NCBI RefSeq assembly: GCF_020423045.1
Contig: NZ_CP081943.1
Coordinates: 2,294,001 to 2,358,000 of the forward strand
Source: Pseudomonas sp. MM213
Lineage (GTDB): Bacteria; Pseudomonadota; Gammaproteobacteria; Pseudomonadales; Pseudomonadaceae
Reading direction: 5' to 3'
Length of the DNA: 64,000 nucleotides
Numbering within the stretch: the stretch's first letter is position 1; every line of letters starts with the position of its first letter. This document shows, piece after piece, positions 21,809 through 31,822 of the stretch. The notes under the pieces were generated by a model, which saw nothing but the letters and a program-made list of their open reading frames with translations, had not been told where the DNA came from and did no database searches. The position numbers and the translations under genes were made by a program.

Positions 21809-22902
21809 CAGGCAACCCTCGATATACGGCGACCGGGCGCCTGGACCAGCCGCCCCTGCGCATCGAACACAAACAGTTTATGGGTCGGGATATAGATGCG
21901 GATCGGCGCATCGACGTCGTATTCGTGAACCCCGGGCAAATGCAGCACCAGCAGGAAATGCTCGTTGCGCACGTGGAGGAAGGTTTCCGAGCCGCTGATC
22001 TCCGCGACCTCGACGGTCACTGCCAGTTCGAGGTCATCGTCGTTGCTCGGCACCAGCGAGATATGGCTCGGACGCACGCCGAAGCGGAACTCGCCTTCGC
22101 CCACCGGACGCAAATCGACGTTCAACGGGAAGTGCACGAAATTGGCGAAGCTGACTTCGTTGCCGGCGATGCGCCCGGGCATCAGGTTGATCGGCGGTTC
22201 GGAGAACAGCTCGGCGGCCAGCACCGATTGCGGCTGGTGATAGACCTCGGAGGACTTGCCGCTCTGGATCACCCGGCCTTCGTGAAGAATGGTCGTGGTG
22301 CCACCGAGCGCCAGCGCTTCGTTGGGTTCGGTGGTGGCGTAGATGGCGATGGTGTGCCGCGCCTTGAACAGCTCGCGCATTTCCTGGCGCAGTTCTTCGC
22401 GCAACTTGTAGTCGAGGTTGACCAGCGGCTCGTCGAACAGGATCAGCTCGGCGTCCTTGACCAGCGCCCGGGCCATCGCGGTGCGCTGTTGCTGACCGCC
22501 GGAGAGCTCGAGCGGATAGCGCTGGAGAAACTTCTCGATGCGCAGCATCTTCGCGGTTTCCAGCACTTTGCTCTGGATCAGTTCGTTGGACACGCCGGCC
22601 TGACGCAGCGGCGAGGCGATGTTCTCGAACACCGTCATGGTCGGGTAGTTGATGAACTGCTGATAGACCATCGACACGTTGCGCAAACGCACCGGGCGTT
22701 GGGTGACGTCGACGCCGTTCATCAGGATGCGGCCGCTGTCGGGCTTGTCCAGGCCCGCCATCAGGCGCATGAGACTGGTTTTGCCGGACAGCGTGCGGCC
22801 AAGCAAAACGTTGAAAGATCCAGGTTCGAAACTCAGGCACGCATCGTCGATCCAGGTCTGGCCCTCGACGGTGCGGCTGACGTGCTCCAGAGTGAGTGAC
22901 AT
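21808..22902 (-). CDS. ABC transporter ATP-binding protein (GlpS-like), H-loop histidine missing
   Basis: A 364-residue ATPase of the MalK/UgpC class and first gene of the importer operon. It has an unusual but complete Walker A (GRTLSGKT, 35-42), a canonical signature LSGGQ (133-137) and Walker B LILFDEP (Asp157, Glu158). The switch histidine is replaced by Thr191: ATTEP where related proteins read VTHDQ. A C-terminal regulatory domain follows from about 235. The start ATG has AAGG eight bases upstream. A sigma54-type promoter lies 45 bases before it. Confidence 0.92.
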   Translation of the reverse strand: MSLTLEHVSRTVEGQTWIDDACLSFEPGSFNVLLGRTLSGKTSLMRLMAGLDKPDSGRILMNGVDVTQRPVRLRNVSMVYQQFINYPTMTVFENIASPLRQAGVSNELIQSKVLETAKMLRIEKFLQRYPLELSGGQQQRTAMARALVKDAELILFDEPLVNLDYKLREELRQEMRELFKARHTIAIYATTEPNEALALGGTTTILHEGRVIQSGKSSEVYHQPQSVLAAELFSEPPINLMPGRIAGNEVSFANFVHFPLNVDLRPVGEGEFRFGVRPSHISLVPSNDDDLELAVTVEVAEISGSETFLHVRNEHFLLVLHLPGVHEYDVDAPIRIYIPTHKLFVFDAQGRLVQAPGRRISRVA

Positions 22903-22946
22903 GGCTCGGCCTTTTTATTATTGGAGTCAAGCGACCGGAGCAGTAG

Positions 22947-22962
22947 AGCGAGTTTCATGCCA
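22947..22962 (-). promoter_or_regulatory. Sigma54 (-24/-12) promoter of the ABC importer operon
   Basis: The minus strand reads TGGCATGAAACTCGCT, with the invariant GG and GC separated by exactly ten bases and two mismatches to TGGCACG-N4-TTGCW. It lies 45 bases upstream of the first transporter ATG and next to a gene for a GAFTGA-type sigma54 activator. Confidence 0.65.
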
Positions 22963-23026
22963 GAAATTGCAAGTGGTTGATCTGGTTTGGAAATCCTTGA
23001 TACAGCAGTGGAAGCGCTTTCGTTGC

Positions 23027-23115
23027 TGAACAGAAATGAACAACGACGGCTGAACAATTGAACAATCGAACCGTTGACAATGAACAATAGTGAACAACAC
23101 TCTACGGACTGTTCA
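23027..23115. promoter_or_regulatory. Array of TGAACA half-sites, probable activator-binding region
   Basis: TGAACA occurs six times at 23027, 23037, 23051, 23059, 23081 and 23091, and once inverted (TGTTCA) at 23110. GTGAACA (23090-23096) and TGTTCAC (23110-23116) form an inverted repeat. The array lies roughly 65-170 bases upstream of the sigma54 promoter, the usual place for an enhancer-type site. Confidence 0.55.
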
Positions 23116-23120
23116 CGGTC

Positions 23121-23193
23121 CCTGTAGGAGCCAGGCTTGCCGGCGAAGGCGTCTTTGAAATCGCCTTCGCCGGCAAGCCTGGCTCCTACAGGG
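23121..23193. repeat. REP pair (BIME), GAGCCAGGCTTGCCGGCGAA subtype
   Basis: Near-perfect inverted repeat: CCTGTAGGAGCCAGGCTTGC at 23121 and its complement ending at 23193, with only a short loop (about GTCTTTGAAAT) between the arms. Confidence 0.85.
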
Positions 23194-23214
23194 CGCAGGC
23201 ACAGAATTGCAGTA

Positions 23215-23307
23215 CCTGTGGGAGCGAGCCTGCTCGCGATTACGGTGGGTCAGTCAATTTGATTTCGACTGACCCACCGTAATCGCGAGCAGGCTCGCTC
23301 CCACAGG
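23215..23307. repeat. REP pair (BIME), CTGTGGGAGCGAGCCTGCTCGCGAT subtype
   Basis: A very long inverted repeat: about 41 bases from CCTGTGGGAGCGAGCC to GGGTCAGTC pair perfectly with the mirror copy ending at 23307, leaving an 11-base loop. It lies 48 bases upstream of the activator gene start. Confidence 0.88.
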
Positions 23308-23355
23308 GGGAATACCTATAACAACAATAAAAGCGTTATTCAGAGGCTGACTGTA

Positions 23356-25194
23356 ATGGCCGCACCTGCCCCCGTTTTGTCCCACGACGCCATCATCCAG
23401 GACTCCTGGTCCCGTTGCCGCGCGTTCGGGCTCGATCATCAGAGTGCCCCGGCATTCGACCAGCTACCGGCGGCGGACATCGCGCAGTTGCTGGAAAGCC
23501 AGCATTCATTGGTGCAGACCACCCATCAGGAGGTCCTGCCCTACTACGAAAACATCCTCAGCAATTCCAATTGCCTGATCATGCTCGCCGACAATCAGGG
23601 CCAGGTCCTGACCTCCTGGGGCACCCAGCGCTTCATCGAGCCGAGCCTGACCCGCGGCTTCAGCGCCGGCGCCAGCTGGATGGAGCGCTGCAGCGGCACC
23701 AATGCGATCGGCACCGCACTGGCCTGTGAGCAGGCGGTGCACATCGAGCACGATGAACACTTCCTCAAGGCCAACCGCTTCATGACCGGTTCCGCCGCGC
23801 CGATTTTCGATGCCGAACGCAAGGTCATCGCGGTGCTGGACGTGTCCAGTGACAGTTACCTGCCGCCGTCCCACACCCTCGGCATGGTCAAGATGATGAG
23901 CCAGACCGTGGAGAACCGGCTGATCCTCAACCTGTTCCATGGCCAGCACTTTCAACTGACGTTCAATACCGGGTTGAACAATCTCGACAGCCAATGGGCG
24001 GGATTGTTGATTTTCGATGAGACCGGCCAGGTGCTCTCAGCCAATCGCCGCGCCGACAATCTGCTGGGCATCAGCCTGTCGCGGGTCAGTGTCGAAAGCC
24101 TGTTCAAGGTCTCATTGCTGGAACTTCTGAATCAGCCGGACGGCCTGCCCTTCTCCCTCCAGGCGTCCGGGCGCAACCGCTTCCAGTGCCTGTTGAAGCG
24201 GCCGAAACAGGCACCGATCCAGGCAAGAATGTTCGCCGAGCCCGCCGTGACGGCACCCGCACCCGCCGCGATCAGCCTCAATACCCTGCACTTCGGCGAC
24301 AGCCGTGTGGAAAAAGCCGTGCGCCAGGCCGAGCGCCTGCTGGAGAAAGACATTCCGCTGTTGATCCACGGCGAAACCGGGGTCGGCAAGGAAGTGTTCG
24401 TCAAGGCGCTGCATCAGGCCAGTTCTCGCAGCAAACAACCATTCATTGCCGTCAACTGTGCAGCGATCCCCGCCGAACTGGTGGAGTCCGAGCTGTTTGG
24501 CTACGAGAAAGGCGCGTTTACGGGTGCCAATCAGAAAGGCAGCATCGGGCTGATTCGCAAGGCCGACAAAGGCACGCTGTTTCTCGATGAAATCGGCGAC
24601 ATGCCATTGCCGACCCAAGCCCGGCTATTAAGGGTTTTGCAGGAACGCTGCGTGCAGCCGGTGGGCAGCAGCGAGCTGTTCCCGGTGGATATCCGCATTA
24701 TCTCGGCGACTAACCGTTCGTTGCGCGAGCAGGTTCAGTTGGGACGGTTTCGCGAAGACCTGTATTACCGGATCGGCGGCTTGACCCTGGAATTGCCGCC
24801 GCTCAGGGAACGCAGCGACAAGCAGGCGCTGTTCAAACGCTTGTGGGAACAACACCGTGAACCGTCGCAGTGGGCCGGGCTGAGCCGTGAGGTGCTGGAG
24901 TTGTTCGGCCGTCATCCGTGGCCGGGGAATTTAAGGCAGGTCAGCAGCGTGATGCAGGTGGCGCTGGCCATGGCGGAAGAGCAACCGGTGCGGCCGGAGC
25001 ATTTGCCGGATGATTTTTTTGTCGATCTGGAGATGGAACCGGTGGAGGTGGATGAGCCGCTGGCGGTTGATTTGAATGATGTGGAGGATTTGAATCGGCA
25101 GTTGCAGGCGGCTGGGGGGAATATTTCCCATCTGGCGCGGCGGTTGGGGGTTAGTCGCAATACCCTTTACAAGCGGTTGCGCCAGTCGGAATGA
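23356..25194 (+). CDS. Sigma54-dependent transcriptional activator, AcoR type
   Basis: A 612-residue enhancer-binding protein. Residues about 10-200 form the AcoR-like sensory part with a GAF domain, and a PAS-like segment follows (about 210-280). The AAA+ domain (about 310-530) has Walker A GETGVGKE, the sigma54-contact loop GAFTGA and Walker B LFLDEIGD. A Fis-type helix-turn-helix closes the protein (NISHLARRLGVSRNTLYKRL). It is divergent from the polyol importer operon, whose promoter region holds a sigma54 element, so it very probably activates that operon. The effector is unknown. No receiver domain is present, so a small molecule rather than phosphorylation is the likely signal. Confidence 0.92.
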   Translation: MAAPAPVLSHDAIIQDSWSRCRAFGLDHQSAPAFDQLPAADIAQLLESQHSLVQTTHQEVLPYYENILSNSNCLIMLADNQGQVLTSWGTQRFIEPSLTRGFSAGASWMERCSGTNAIGTALACEQAVHIEHDEHFLKANRFMTGSAAPIFDAERKVIAVLDVSSDSYLPPSHTLGMVKMMSQTVENRLILNLFHGQHFQLTFNTGLNNLDSQWAGLLIFDETGQVLSANRRADNLLGISLSRVSVESLFKVSLLELLNQPDGLPFSLQASGRNRFQCLLKRPKQAPIQARMFAEPAVTAPAPAAISLNTLHFGDSRVEKAVRQAERLLEKDIPLLIHGETGVGKEVFVKALHQASSRSKQPFIAVNCAAIPAELVESELFGYEKGAFTGANQKGSIGLIRKADKGTLFLDEIGDMPLPTQARLLRVLQERCVQPVGSSELFPVDIRIISATNRSLREQVQLGRFREDLYYRIGGLTLELPPLRERSDKQALFKRLWEQHREPSQWAGLSREVLELFGRHPWPGNLRQVSSVMQVALAMAEEQPVRPEHLPDDFFVDLEMEPVEVDEPLAVDLNDVEDLNRQLQAAGGNISHLARRLGVSRNTLYKRLRQSE

Positions 25195-25231
25195 TGGGGC
25201 ATCCGTAGCGGCGGCGCCCGGTTTGAGACCA

Positions 25232-25323
25232 TTCGCGGGCAAGCCTCGCTCCTACAGGGACCGTGCCGTTCGCCAACTCCGTGAACGACGCGGTCCCTGT
25301 AGGAGCGAGGCTTGCCCGCGAAG
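25232..25323. repeat. REP pair (BIME), GAGGCTTGCCCGCGAA subtype
   Basis: Arms TTCGCGGGCAAGCCTCGCTC at 25232 and the complement GAGCGAGGCTTGCCCGCGAA ending near 25322 are arranged tail-in. It lies between the convergent activator and cysS genes. Confidence 0.85.
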
Positions 25324-25364
25324 ACGTCAGCCCTGTCACCGCTGAATCAATCCCACCCCAAAAA

Positions 25365-25395
25365 CAAAAACCCGCACAAGGCGGGTTTTGTTTGT
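25365..25395 (-). terminator. Bidirectional terminator between the activator gene and cysS
   Basis: Stem AACCCGC/GCGGGTT with T-rich flanks on both strands (GTTTTTGTTTTTG on the minus strand, TTTTGTTTG on the plus strand). It lies about 15 bases after the cysS stop and serves the two convergent genes. Confidence 0.85.
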
Positions 25396-25409
25396 AACAA
25401 ACGCAGCAA

Positions 25410-26792
25410 TCAGTCAGCCAGACGCCAGGTCGTGCCACCCTTGCCATCTTCCAGCACCACACCCATCGCGGTCAGTTGATCGCGAATACGGTCGGATTCA
25501 GCCCAGTCCTTACCCGCACGTGCCGCCAGACGCGCAGCAATCAGCGCATCAACCTCAGCCGCATCAACCCGCCCTTCGGCACCGGCCTGCAGGAAGTCAT
25601 CGGCCTCAAGCTGCAACACACCCAGCACGCTCGCCAGCTCTTTCAGACGCGCCGCCAGACCTGCCGCCGCATCAAGATCGCTCTCACGCAGACGGTTGAT
25701 CTCGCGAACCATCTCGAACAGCACCGCGCAGGCTTCCGGCGTGCCGAAGTCGTCGTTCATCACCTGAGTGAAGCGCTCGACGAACGCTTCGCCGCCAGCA
25801 GGCGCGACAGTCGGCAGGCCTTTCAACGCATGGTAGAAACGCTCGAGTGCGCCTTTGGCGTCCTTGAGGTTGTCTTCCGAATAGTTGATCGCGCTGCGGT
25901 AGTGGCTCGACACCAGCAGGTAACGCACGACTTCCGGGTGGTACTTTTCCAGCACGTCGCGAATGGTGAAGAAGTTGTTCAAGGACTTGGACATCTTCTC
26001 GCCATTGATGCGAATCATGCCGCAATGCATCCACGCGTTGGCGTAGGTCTTGCCGGTGGCCGCTTCGCTCTGGGCGATTTCGTTTTCATGGTGCGGGAAC
26101 TCAAGGTCGCTGCCGCCGCCATGAATGTCGAAGGTCTCGCCCAGGCAGCAGGTCGACATCACCGAGCATTCGATGTGCCAGCCCGGACGACCGTCGCCCC
26201 ACGGCGATGGCCAGCTCGGTTCACCCGGCTTGGCGCCTTTCCACAGCACGAAGTCCAGCGGGTCCTGCTTGGACTCGTCGACTTCGATCCGCGCGCCGAT
26301 GCGCAGGTCTTCGATCTTCTTGCGCGACAGCTTGCCGTAGCCCATGAACTTGGCGACGCGGTAGTACACGTCGCCATTGCCCGGTGCGTAGGCGTAACCC
26401 TTGTCGATCAGGGTCTGGATCATGGTCTGCATGCCAGCGATGTGATCGGTGGCCCGCGGTTCCATGTCCGGCTTGAGGATGTTGAGGCGCGCCTCGTCCT
26501 CGTGCATCGCGGTGATCATGCGCTCGGTCAGCACGTCGAACGGCTCGCCGTTCTCCTTGGCCCGATTGATGATCTTGTCTTCAATGTCGGTGATATTGCG
26601 CACATACGTCAGGTTATAACCGCTGAACCGCAACCAGCGGGTCACCAGGTCAAACGCGACCATGCTGCGGCCGTGGCCAATGTGGCAGTAGTCGTACACG
26701 GTCATCCCGCAGACGTACATGCGCACATTGTTGCCATCCAGCGGCTTGAATACTTCTTTGCTCTTGGTGAGCGTGTTGTAGATCGAAAGCAC
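25410..26792 (-). CDS. cysS: Cysteinyl-tRNA synthetase
   Basis: A 460-residue class I aminoacyl-tRNA synthetase that charges tRNA-Cys. The HIGH motif (CHIGHGRS, near residue 36) and the KMSKS motif (EKMSKSLNN, near 267) are present. Zinc ligands are expected at the cysteine of YVCGMTVYD and at WHIECS and HHENE further on. I place the start at GTG 26792, since AAGGAA lies eight bases before it and the family begins LSIYNTL; the frame is open ten codons further upstream. glnS ends 17 bases upstream, so the two are one transcription unit. Confidence 0.95.
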   Translation of the reverse strand: MLSIYNTLTKSKEVFKPLDGNNVRMYVCGMTVYDYCHIGHGRSMVAFDLVTRWLRFSGYNLTYVRNITDIEDKIINRAKENGEPFDVLTERMITAMHEDEARLNILKPDMEPRATDHIAGMQTMIQTLIDKGYAYAPGNGDVYYRVAKFMGYGKLSRKKIEDLRIGARIEVDESKQDPLDFVLWKGAKPGEPSWPSPWGDGRPGWHIECSVMSTCCLGETFDIHGGGSDLEFPHHENEIAQSEAATGKTYANAWMHCGMIRINGEKMSKSLNNFFTIRDVLEKYHPEVVRYLLVSSHYRSAINYSEDNLKDAKGALERFYHALKGLPTVAPAGGEAFVERFTQVMNDDFGTPEACAVLFEMVREINRLRESDLDAAAGLAARLKELASVLGVLQLEADDFLQAGAEGRVDAAEVDALIAARLAARAGKDWAESDRIRDQLTAMGVVLEDGKGGTTWRLAD

Positions 26793-26809
26793 GTTAGAGG
26801 TTCCTTGAA

Positions 26810-28510
26810 TCACTGGCCCCACGAATCACGCAAGGTCACGGTACGGTTGAATACCGGAGCACCTGGTTTCGAGTCCTTGATATCCGCGCAGAAGTAACCT
26901 TCGCGCTCGAACTGGAAACGGTCTTCCGGCTGTGCATTGCCCAGCGAGGGTTCAGCACGACAACCAGTGAGTACTTGCAGCGAATCAGGGTTGATGTTGT
27001 CCAGGAAACTGGCGCTGTCTTCGGCCTTTTCAGGGTTCGGCGAGCGGAACAGGCGATCGTACAGACGCACTTCGCACTCGACGCTGGCCGCGGCCGGCAC
27101 CCAGTGAATCACGCCTTTGACCTTGCGGCCTTCAGGGTTCTTGCCCAGGGTTTCCGGGTCGTACGAGCAACGCAGTTCGACGATGTTGCCATCGGCGTCC
27201 TTGATCGCTTCGTCGGCACGGATCACATAGCTGCCACGCAGACGCACTTCACCAGCCGGTTCCAGGCGCTTGTAGCCTTTTGGCGGCTCTTCCATGAAGT
27301 CATCGCGGTCGATGTAGATTTCACGGGCGAACGGCAGCTTGCGCACGCCGAGTTCTTCTTTCTGCGGGTGACGAGGCAGTTCGAGGTGGTCGACCTTGTC
27401 TTCCGGGTAATTGGTGATCACGACCTTCAGCGGACGTAGGACGCACATGGCGCGCGGGGCGTTCGCGTCGAGGTCCTGACGGATGCTGAACTCAAGCATG
27501 CCGAAGTCAACCACGCCGTCGGAACGGTTGGTGCCGATCATGTCGCAGAAATTGCGGATCGACGCCGGGGTGTAGCCACGGCGGCGGAAGCCGGACAGCG
27601 TGGACATGCGCGGATCGTCCCAGCCATTGACGTGCTTCTCATCGACCAACTGCTTGAGCTTGCGCTTGCTGGTGATGGTGTAGTTCAGGTTCAGGCGGCT
27701 GAACTCGTACTGGCGCGGGTTCGCCGGCACCGGCAGGTTCTCGAGGAACCACTCGTACAGCGGACGGTGGCTTTCGAACTCCAGGGTGCAGATCGAGTGG
27801 GTGATGCCTTCGATGGCGTCCGACTGACCGTGGGTGAAGTCGTAGTTCGGGTAGATGCACCACTTGTCACCGGTCTGGTGGTGATGCGCATGACGGATGC
27901 GATACATGATCGGATCGCGCAGGTTCATGTTCGGCGAAGCCATGTCGATCTTGGCCCGCAGCACACGTGCGCCGTCCGGGAACTCGCCGGCGCGCATGCG
28001 AGCGAACCAGTCGAGGTTTTCTTCGACGCTGCGATCACGGAACGGGCTGTTGCGGCCCGGCTCGGTCAGAGTGCCACGGTATTCCTTGGCTTGTTCAGGG
28101 CTCAGGTCGTCAACGTAGGCCTTGCCGGCCTTGATCAGTTCAACGGCCCAGTCGTGCAACTGGTCGAAATACTGCGAGGCATAGCGCACTTCGCCGGACC
28201 ATTCGAAACCCAGCCATTTGACGTCGCTTTCGATGGCGTCGATGTATTCCTGGTCTTCCTTGGCCGGGTTGGTGTCGTCGAAACGCAGGTGGGTGACGCC
28301 GCCAAACTCCTGGGCCAGACCGAAGTTCACACAGATCGACTTGGCGTGACCGATGTGCAGGTAGCCGTTGGGCTCAGGCGGGAAACGGGTGACGATCTGC
28401 GTGTGCTTACCCGAGTCCAGGTCCGCCTGGATGATCGGGCGCAGGAAATTGACCGGCACGGCAGGGCCGGTCTTGGAATTCGAGGTAGGGTCGACAGTGG
28501 GCTTGCTCAT
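26810..28510 (-). CDS. glnS: Glutaminyl-tRNA synthetase
   Basis: A 566-residue class I synthetase that charges tRNA-Gln directly. The HIGH motif is in [14 protein letters not shown] near residue 42, and the KMSKS equivalent is the SKRKL stretch near residue 273. The C-terminal anticodon-binding beta-barrel domain is complete. The ATG at 28510 is preceded by AAGGA. The frame is open 12 codons further upstream but that extension is not family-like. The promoter should lie in the 250-base divergent gap shared with ppiB. Confidence 0.95.
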   Translation of the reverse strand: MSKPTVDPTSNSKTGPAVPVNFLRPIIQADLDSGKHTQIVTRFPPEPNGYLHIGHAKSICVNFGLAQEFGGVTHLRFDDTNPAKEDQEYIDAIESDVKWLGFEWSGEVRYASQYFDQLHDWAVELIKAGKAYVDDLSPEQAKEYRGTLTEPGRNSPFRDRSVEENLDWFARMRAGEFPDGARVLRAKIDMASPNMNLRDPIMYRIRHAHHHQTGDKWCIYPNYDFTHGQSDAIEGITHSICTLEFESHRPLYEWFLENLPVPANPRQYEFSRLNLNYTITSKRKLKQLVDEKHVNGWDDPRMSTLSGFRRRGYTPASIRNFCDMIGTNRSDGVVDFGMLEFSIRQDLDANAPRAMCVLRPLKVVITNYPEDKVDHLELPRHPQKEELGVRKLPFAREIYIDRDDFMEEPPKGYKRLEPAGEVRLRGSYVIRADEAIKDADGNIVELRCSYDPETLGKNPEGRKVKGVIHWVPAAASVECEVRLYDRLFRSPNPEKAEDSASFLDNINPDSLQVLTGCRAEPSLGNAQPEDRFQFEREGYFCADIKDSKPGAPVFNRTVTLRDSWGQ

Positions 28511-28760
28511 AGGATCCTTGAACGTACAAGTGCGCGGCCGGAACACGGGCCTGATAAAACAAAGCCGCTATCATAGCCGAAGCCGTCAAGTCGCTGACAG
28601 TACAGGCCCGAAAACGGCTGCATTTAATCGGATGCAAATGAAAAACAGCCTCGAAATTGGCGTCTGTCGCGCTAAACTGCGCACCTTGGCCGACATCGGC
28701 CGGACCGGTTGAGGGCTCGACAGCCCTGAAACCCACGAATTCCCAGAAAGAGTACCGATC

Positions 28761-29264
28761 ATGACCCAAGTCAAACTGACCACCAACCACGGCGACATCG
28801 TCCTGGAACTGAACGCTGAGAAAGCCCCGATCACCGTGGCCAACTTCATCGAGTACGTTAAAGCCGGTCACTACGAAAACACTGTTTTCCACCGCGTCAT
28901 CGGTAACTTCATGATCCAGGGCGGCGGTTTCGAGCCAGGCATGAAAGAAAAGAAAGACAAGCGCCCAAGCATCCAGAACGAAGCCGACAACGGTCTTTCC
29001 AACGACAAATACACCGTCGCCATGGCCCGCACCATGGAGCCGCATTCGGCTTCCGCCCAGTTCTTCATCAACGTCGCTGACAACAGCTTCCTGAACCACA
29101 GCGGCAAGAACGTTCAGGGCTGGGGCTACGCAGTGTTCGGCAAAGTGACCGCCGGTACCGACGTTGTCGACAAGATCAAAGGCGTGTCCACCACCTCCAA
29201 GGCCGGCCACCAGGACGTACCAGCAGACGACGTGATCATCGAGAAAGCCGAGATCATTGAGTGA
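28761..29264 (+). CDS. ppiB: Peptidyl-prolyl cis-trans isomerase B (cyclophilin)
   Basis: A 167-residue cytoplasmic cyclophilin that speeds proline isomerisation during folding. The catalytic block [13 protein letters not shown] (near residue 39, with the active arginine) and the substrate-pocket blocks SAQFFINV and GYAVFGKV are intact. There is no signal peptide. AGAAAGAG precedes the ATG. Its stop TGA overlaps the GTG start of lpxH (29261-29264), so the pair is translationally coupled. Confidence 0.95.
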   Translation: MTQVKLTTNHGDIVLELNAEKAPITVANFIEYVKAGHYENTVFHRVIGNFMIQGGGFEPGMKEKKDKRPSIQNEADNGLSNDKYTVAMARTMEPHSASAQFFINVADNSFLNHSGKNVQGWGYAVFGKVTAGTDVVDKIKGVSTTSKAGHQDVPADDVIIEKAEIIE

Positions 29265-30013
29265 TATTGCTGATTTCAGACTTGCATCTGGAAGAGGAGC
29301 GCCCGGACATCACCCGGGCGTTTCTGGATTTGCTCGCCGGACGCGCCCGCTCGGCGAGTGCGTTGTACATCCTCGGCGACTTTTTCGAAGCGTGGATTGG
29401 CGACGATGCCATGACGCCCTTCCAGCGTTCCATCTGCCAGGCCCTGCGCGACCTCAGCGACAGCGGCACGGCGATTTTTCTGATGCACGGCAATCGTGAC
29501 TTCATGCTCGGCCAGGCCTTTTGCAAACAGGCCGGTTGTACATTGCTGAAGGACCCGAGTGTCGTGCAGTTCAACGGCGAGCCGGTGCTCTTGATGCACG
29601 GCGACAGCCTCTGCACCCGCGACGAGGCTTACATGAAGCTGCGTCGTTACCTGCGCAACCCGATCACCCTGTTCATCCTGCGCCACTTGCCATTGCGCAC
29701 CCGCCATAAACTGGCGCGCAAACTGCGCAGCGAAAGCCGTGCGCAGACGCGGATGAAGGCCAATGACATTGTCGATGTCACGCCGGACGAAGTGCCACGG
29801 GTGATGCAGGCCTATGGCGTGAAAACCCTGATCCACGGGCACACCCATCGCCCGGCCATCCACAAGTTGCAGATTGGCGAGCAAGCGGCCAAGCGCATTG
29901 TGCTGGGGGATTGGGATCGCCAGGGCTGGGCGTTGCAGGTGGATGAGAGCGGGTTTGCGTTGGCGCCGTTTGATTTCCCGCCGACACCTGGACTTGCAAT
30001 ACAACACCTGTAG
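29261..30013 (+). CDS. lpxH: UDP-2,3-diacylglucosamine diphosphatase
   Basis: A 250-residue metallophosphoesterase that makes lipid X in the Raetz pathway of lipid A synthesis at the inner membrane face. The five metal-binding blocks are visible: [28 protein letters not shown] and HGHTHRP. The start is GTG 29261, inside the ppiB stop. The final leucine codon and the TAG stop lie within the flanking REP element (CTGTAG at 30008-30013). Confidence 0.95.
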   Translation: MILLISDLHLEEERPDITRAFLDLLAGRARSASALYILGDFFEAWIGDDAMTPFQRSICQALRDLSDSGTAIFLMHGNRDFMLGQAFCKQAGCTLLKDPSVVQFNGEPVLLMHGDSLCTRDEAYMKLRRYLRNPITLFILRHLPLRTRHKLARKLRSESRAQTRMKANDIVDVTPDEVPRVMQAYGVKTLIHGHTHRPAIHKLQIGEQAAKRIVLGDWDRQGWALQVDESGFALAPFDFPPTPGLAIQHL

Positions 30014-30102
30014 GAGCGAGGCTTGCCCGCGAAGGCGTCGTGTCAGTCAACATCAATGCTGAATGATACGACGCTTTCGCGGGCAAGCCTCGCTCCTACA
30101 GG
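30007..30102. repeat. REP pair (BIME), GAGGCTTGCCCGCGAA subtype
   Basis: CCTGTAGGAGCGAGGCTTGC at 30007 and its complement ending at 30102. The inner part also pairs (GAAGGCGTCGT with ACGACGCTTTC). It supplies the lpxH stop codon and sits 15 bases from the end of the convergent emrB gene. Confidence 0.85.
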
Positions 30103-30117
30103 GCGTCTGCGGTGGGC

Positions 30118-31647
30118 CTAGTGGCCGGAGGCCGCGGGCCCGGCCTTTGCCGCGAACGGTGGTTTCGCCAGCCACACCAGCACGATCAACCCCATGAACG
30201 CCCACCCCAGCAACGTGAAGTAATCCACGGTGGAGAGCATGTACGCCTGACTGGTCAGCACATGATCGAGCTGCGCATACGCCGGGTTGTTCGCACCGCC
30301 CAGCGCATTCAGGGCCTCGCGGGTCGCCGGTTCGTAGGTGCTGATGCTCTCGCTCATGTACGCGTGATGCTGATCCGCCCGACGAATCCAGATCCACGTG
30401 GTCAACGACGCCGCAAAACTGCCGCCCAGTGTCCGCAGGAACGTCGCGAGGCCCGCGCCATCGGCAATCTGGCTCGGTGGCAGGTCCGACATCAAAATGC
30501 TCAAGGTCGGCATGAAGAACAGCGCCACGCCAATACCCATGAACAGTTGCACCAGGGCGATGTGCTGGAAGTCCACTTCGTTGGTGAACCCGGCGCGCAT
30601 GAAGCAGCTGAGGCCAATCGCCAGGAACGCCAGGCCCGCCAATAACCGCAGGTCGAACTTGTGCGCGTACTTGCCGACAAACGGCGAGAGGATCACCGGC
30701 AGAATCCCGATCGGCGCCACCGCCAGCCCGGCCCACGTTGCCGTGTAGCCCATCTGCGTTTGCAGCCATTGCGGCAGGATCAGGTTGATGCCGAAGAACC
30801 CGGCGTAACCCAGCACCAGCACAATCGTGCCGATGCGGAAGTTGCGATACGCGAACAAGCGCAGGTTGACCACCGGGTGTTTGTCGGTCATTTCCCAGAT
30901 CACGAACACCGCCAGCGCAATCGCGGAAATGGCCGCGCCGATGAGGATGAAATTCGATTCAAACCAGTCGAGGTCGTTGCCCTTGTCGAGGATCACCTGC
31001 AACGCGCCGACACCGATGATCAACGTGATCAGACCGACGTAATCCATTGGCTGATAACTGGTCACCACCGGCCGCGCCTTGAGCTGCGAACGCACCACCA
31101 TCACCGCGAAAACCCCGATTGGCACGTTGATGAAGAAGATCCACGGCCAGCTATAACTGTCGGTAATCCAGCCGCCCAGAATCGGCCCGGCAATCGGCGC
31201 CACCACCGTGACCATCGCCAGCAACGCCAGGGCCATGCCGCGCCTGGCGGGGGGATAGACCGCGATCAGCAGCGTCTGGGTCATCGGGTACAACGGCCCG
31301 GCCACCAGACCTTGCAGCACCCGAAAGCCAATCAGCTCCGGCATCGAGGTGGAAATACCGCAGAGAAACGAAGCCAGCACAAACAGGATCGTCGCCCACA
31401 GAAACAGTTTCACTTCGCCAAAGCGCCGACTGAGCCAGCCAGTCAGCGGCAGCGCAATCGCATTGCTCACCGCAAACGAGGTGATCACCCAGGTGCCCTG
31501 CTCCGAACTCACGCCCAGGTTGCCGGAAATCGTCGGCAACGCCACGTTGGCGATGGTGGTGTCGAGCACTTGCATGAAGGTCGCCAGCGACAGGCCGATG
31601 GTGCTGAGCAGCAGGCTGGGCGGGGTGAAAGACGCGTTATTGCTCAT
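30118..31647 (-). CDS. EmrB-type multidrug MFS transporter (DHA2, 14 TM)
   Basis: A 509-residue proton-drug antiporter with about 14 hydrophobic segments. The DHA2 hallmarks are visible: LDTTIANVALPTISGNL near residue 28 and the family motif GWLSRRFGEVKLF near 71. With the HlyD-type adaptor and outer-membrane factor encoded upstream it should form a tripartite efflux pump spanning both membranes. The gap to the adaptor gene (31648-31822) carries a REP pair, which may lower expression of this last gene. Confidence 0.9.
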   Translation of the reverse strand: MSNNASFTPPSLLLSTIGLSLATFMQVLDTTIANVALPTISGNLGVSSEQGTWVITSFAVSNAIALPLTGWLSRRFGEVKLFLWATILFVLASFLCGISTSMPELIGFRVLQGLVAGPLYPMTQTLLIAVYPPARRGMALALLAMVTVVAPIAGPILGGWITDSYSWPWIFFINVPIGVFAVMVVRSQLKARPVVTSYQPMDYVGLITLIIGVGALQVILDKGNDLDWFESNFILIGAAISAIALAVFVIWEMTDKHPVVNLRLFAYRNFRIGTIVLVLGYAGFFGINLILPQWLQTQMGYTATWAGLAVAPIGILPVILSPFVGKYAHKFDLRLLAGLAFLAIGLSCFMRAGFTNEVDFQHIALVQLFMGIGVALFFMPTLSILMSDLPPSQIADGAGLATFLRTLGGSFAASLTTWIWIRRADQHHAYMSESISTYEPATREALNALGGANNPAYAQLDHVLTSQAYMLSTVDYFTLLGWAFMGLIVLVWLAKPPFAAKAGPAASGH

Positions 31648-31702
31648 CGCGAATCCTTTGAAACCTGATGGGCGCTGCGCCTGTTACAGACGCAGCTGAC
31701 CG

Positions 31703-31805
31703 TGTAGGAGCGAGCTTGCTCGCGATGGTGGTCCAGACAACGCGGGTATCCAGACAGCCGCGCGTTATCGTTGACATCCATCGCGAGCAGGCTCGCTCCC
31801 ACAGG
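31703..31805. repeat. REP pair (BIME) inside the efflux operon
   Basis: TGTAGGAGCGAGCTTGCTCGCGAT at 31703 faces ATCGCGAGCAGGCTCGCTCCCACA ending near 31804. It lies between emrA and emrB and is the only REP pair in the window placed inside a clear operon. Confidence 0.8.
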
Positions 31806-31822
31806 GTCGGTGTCATGGCGAA

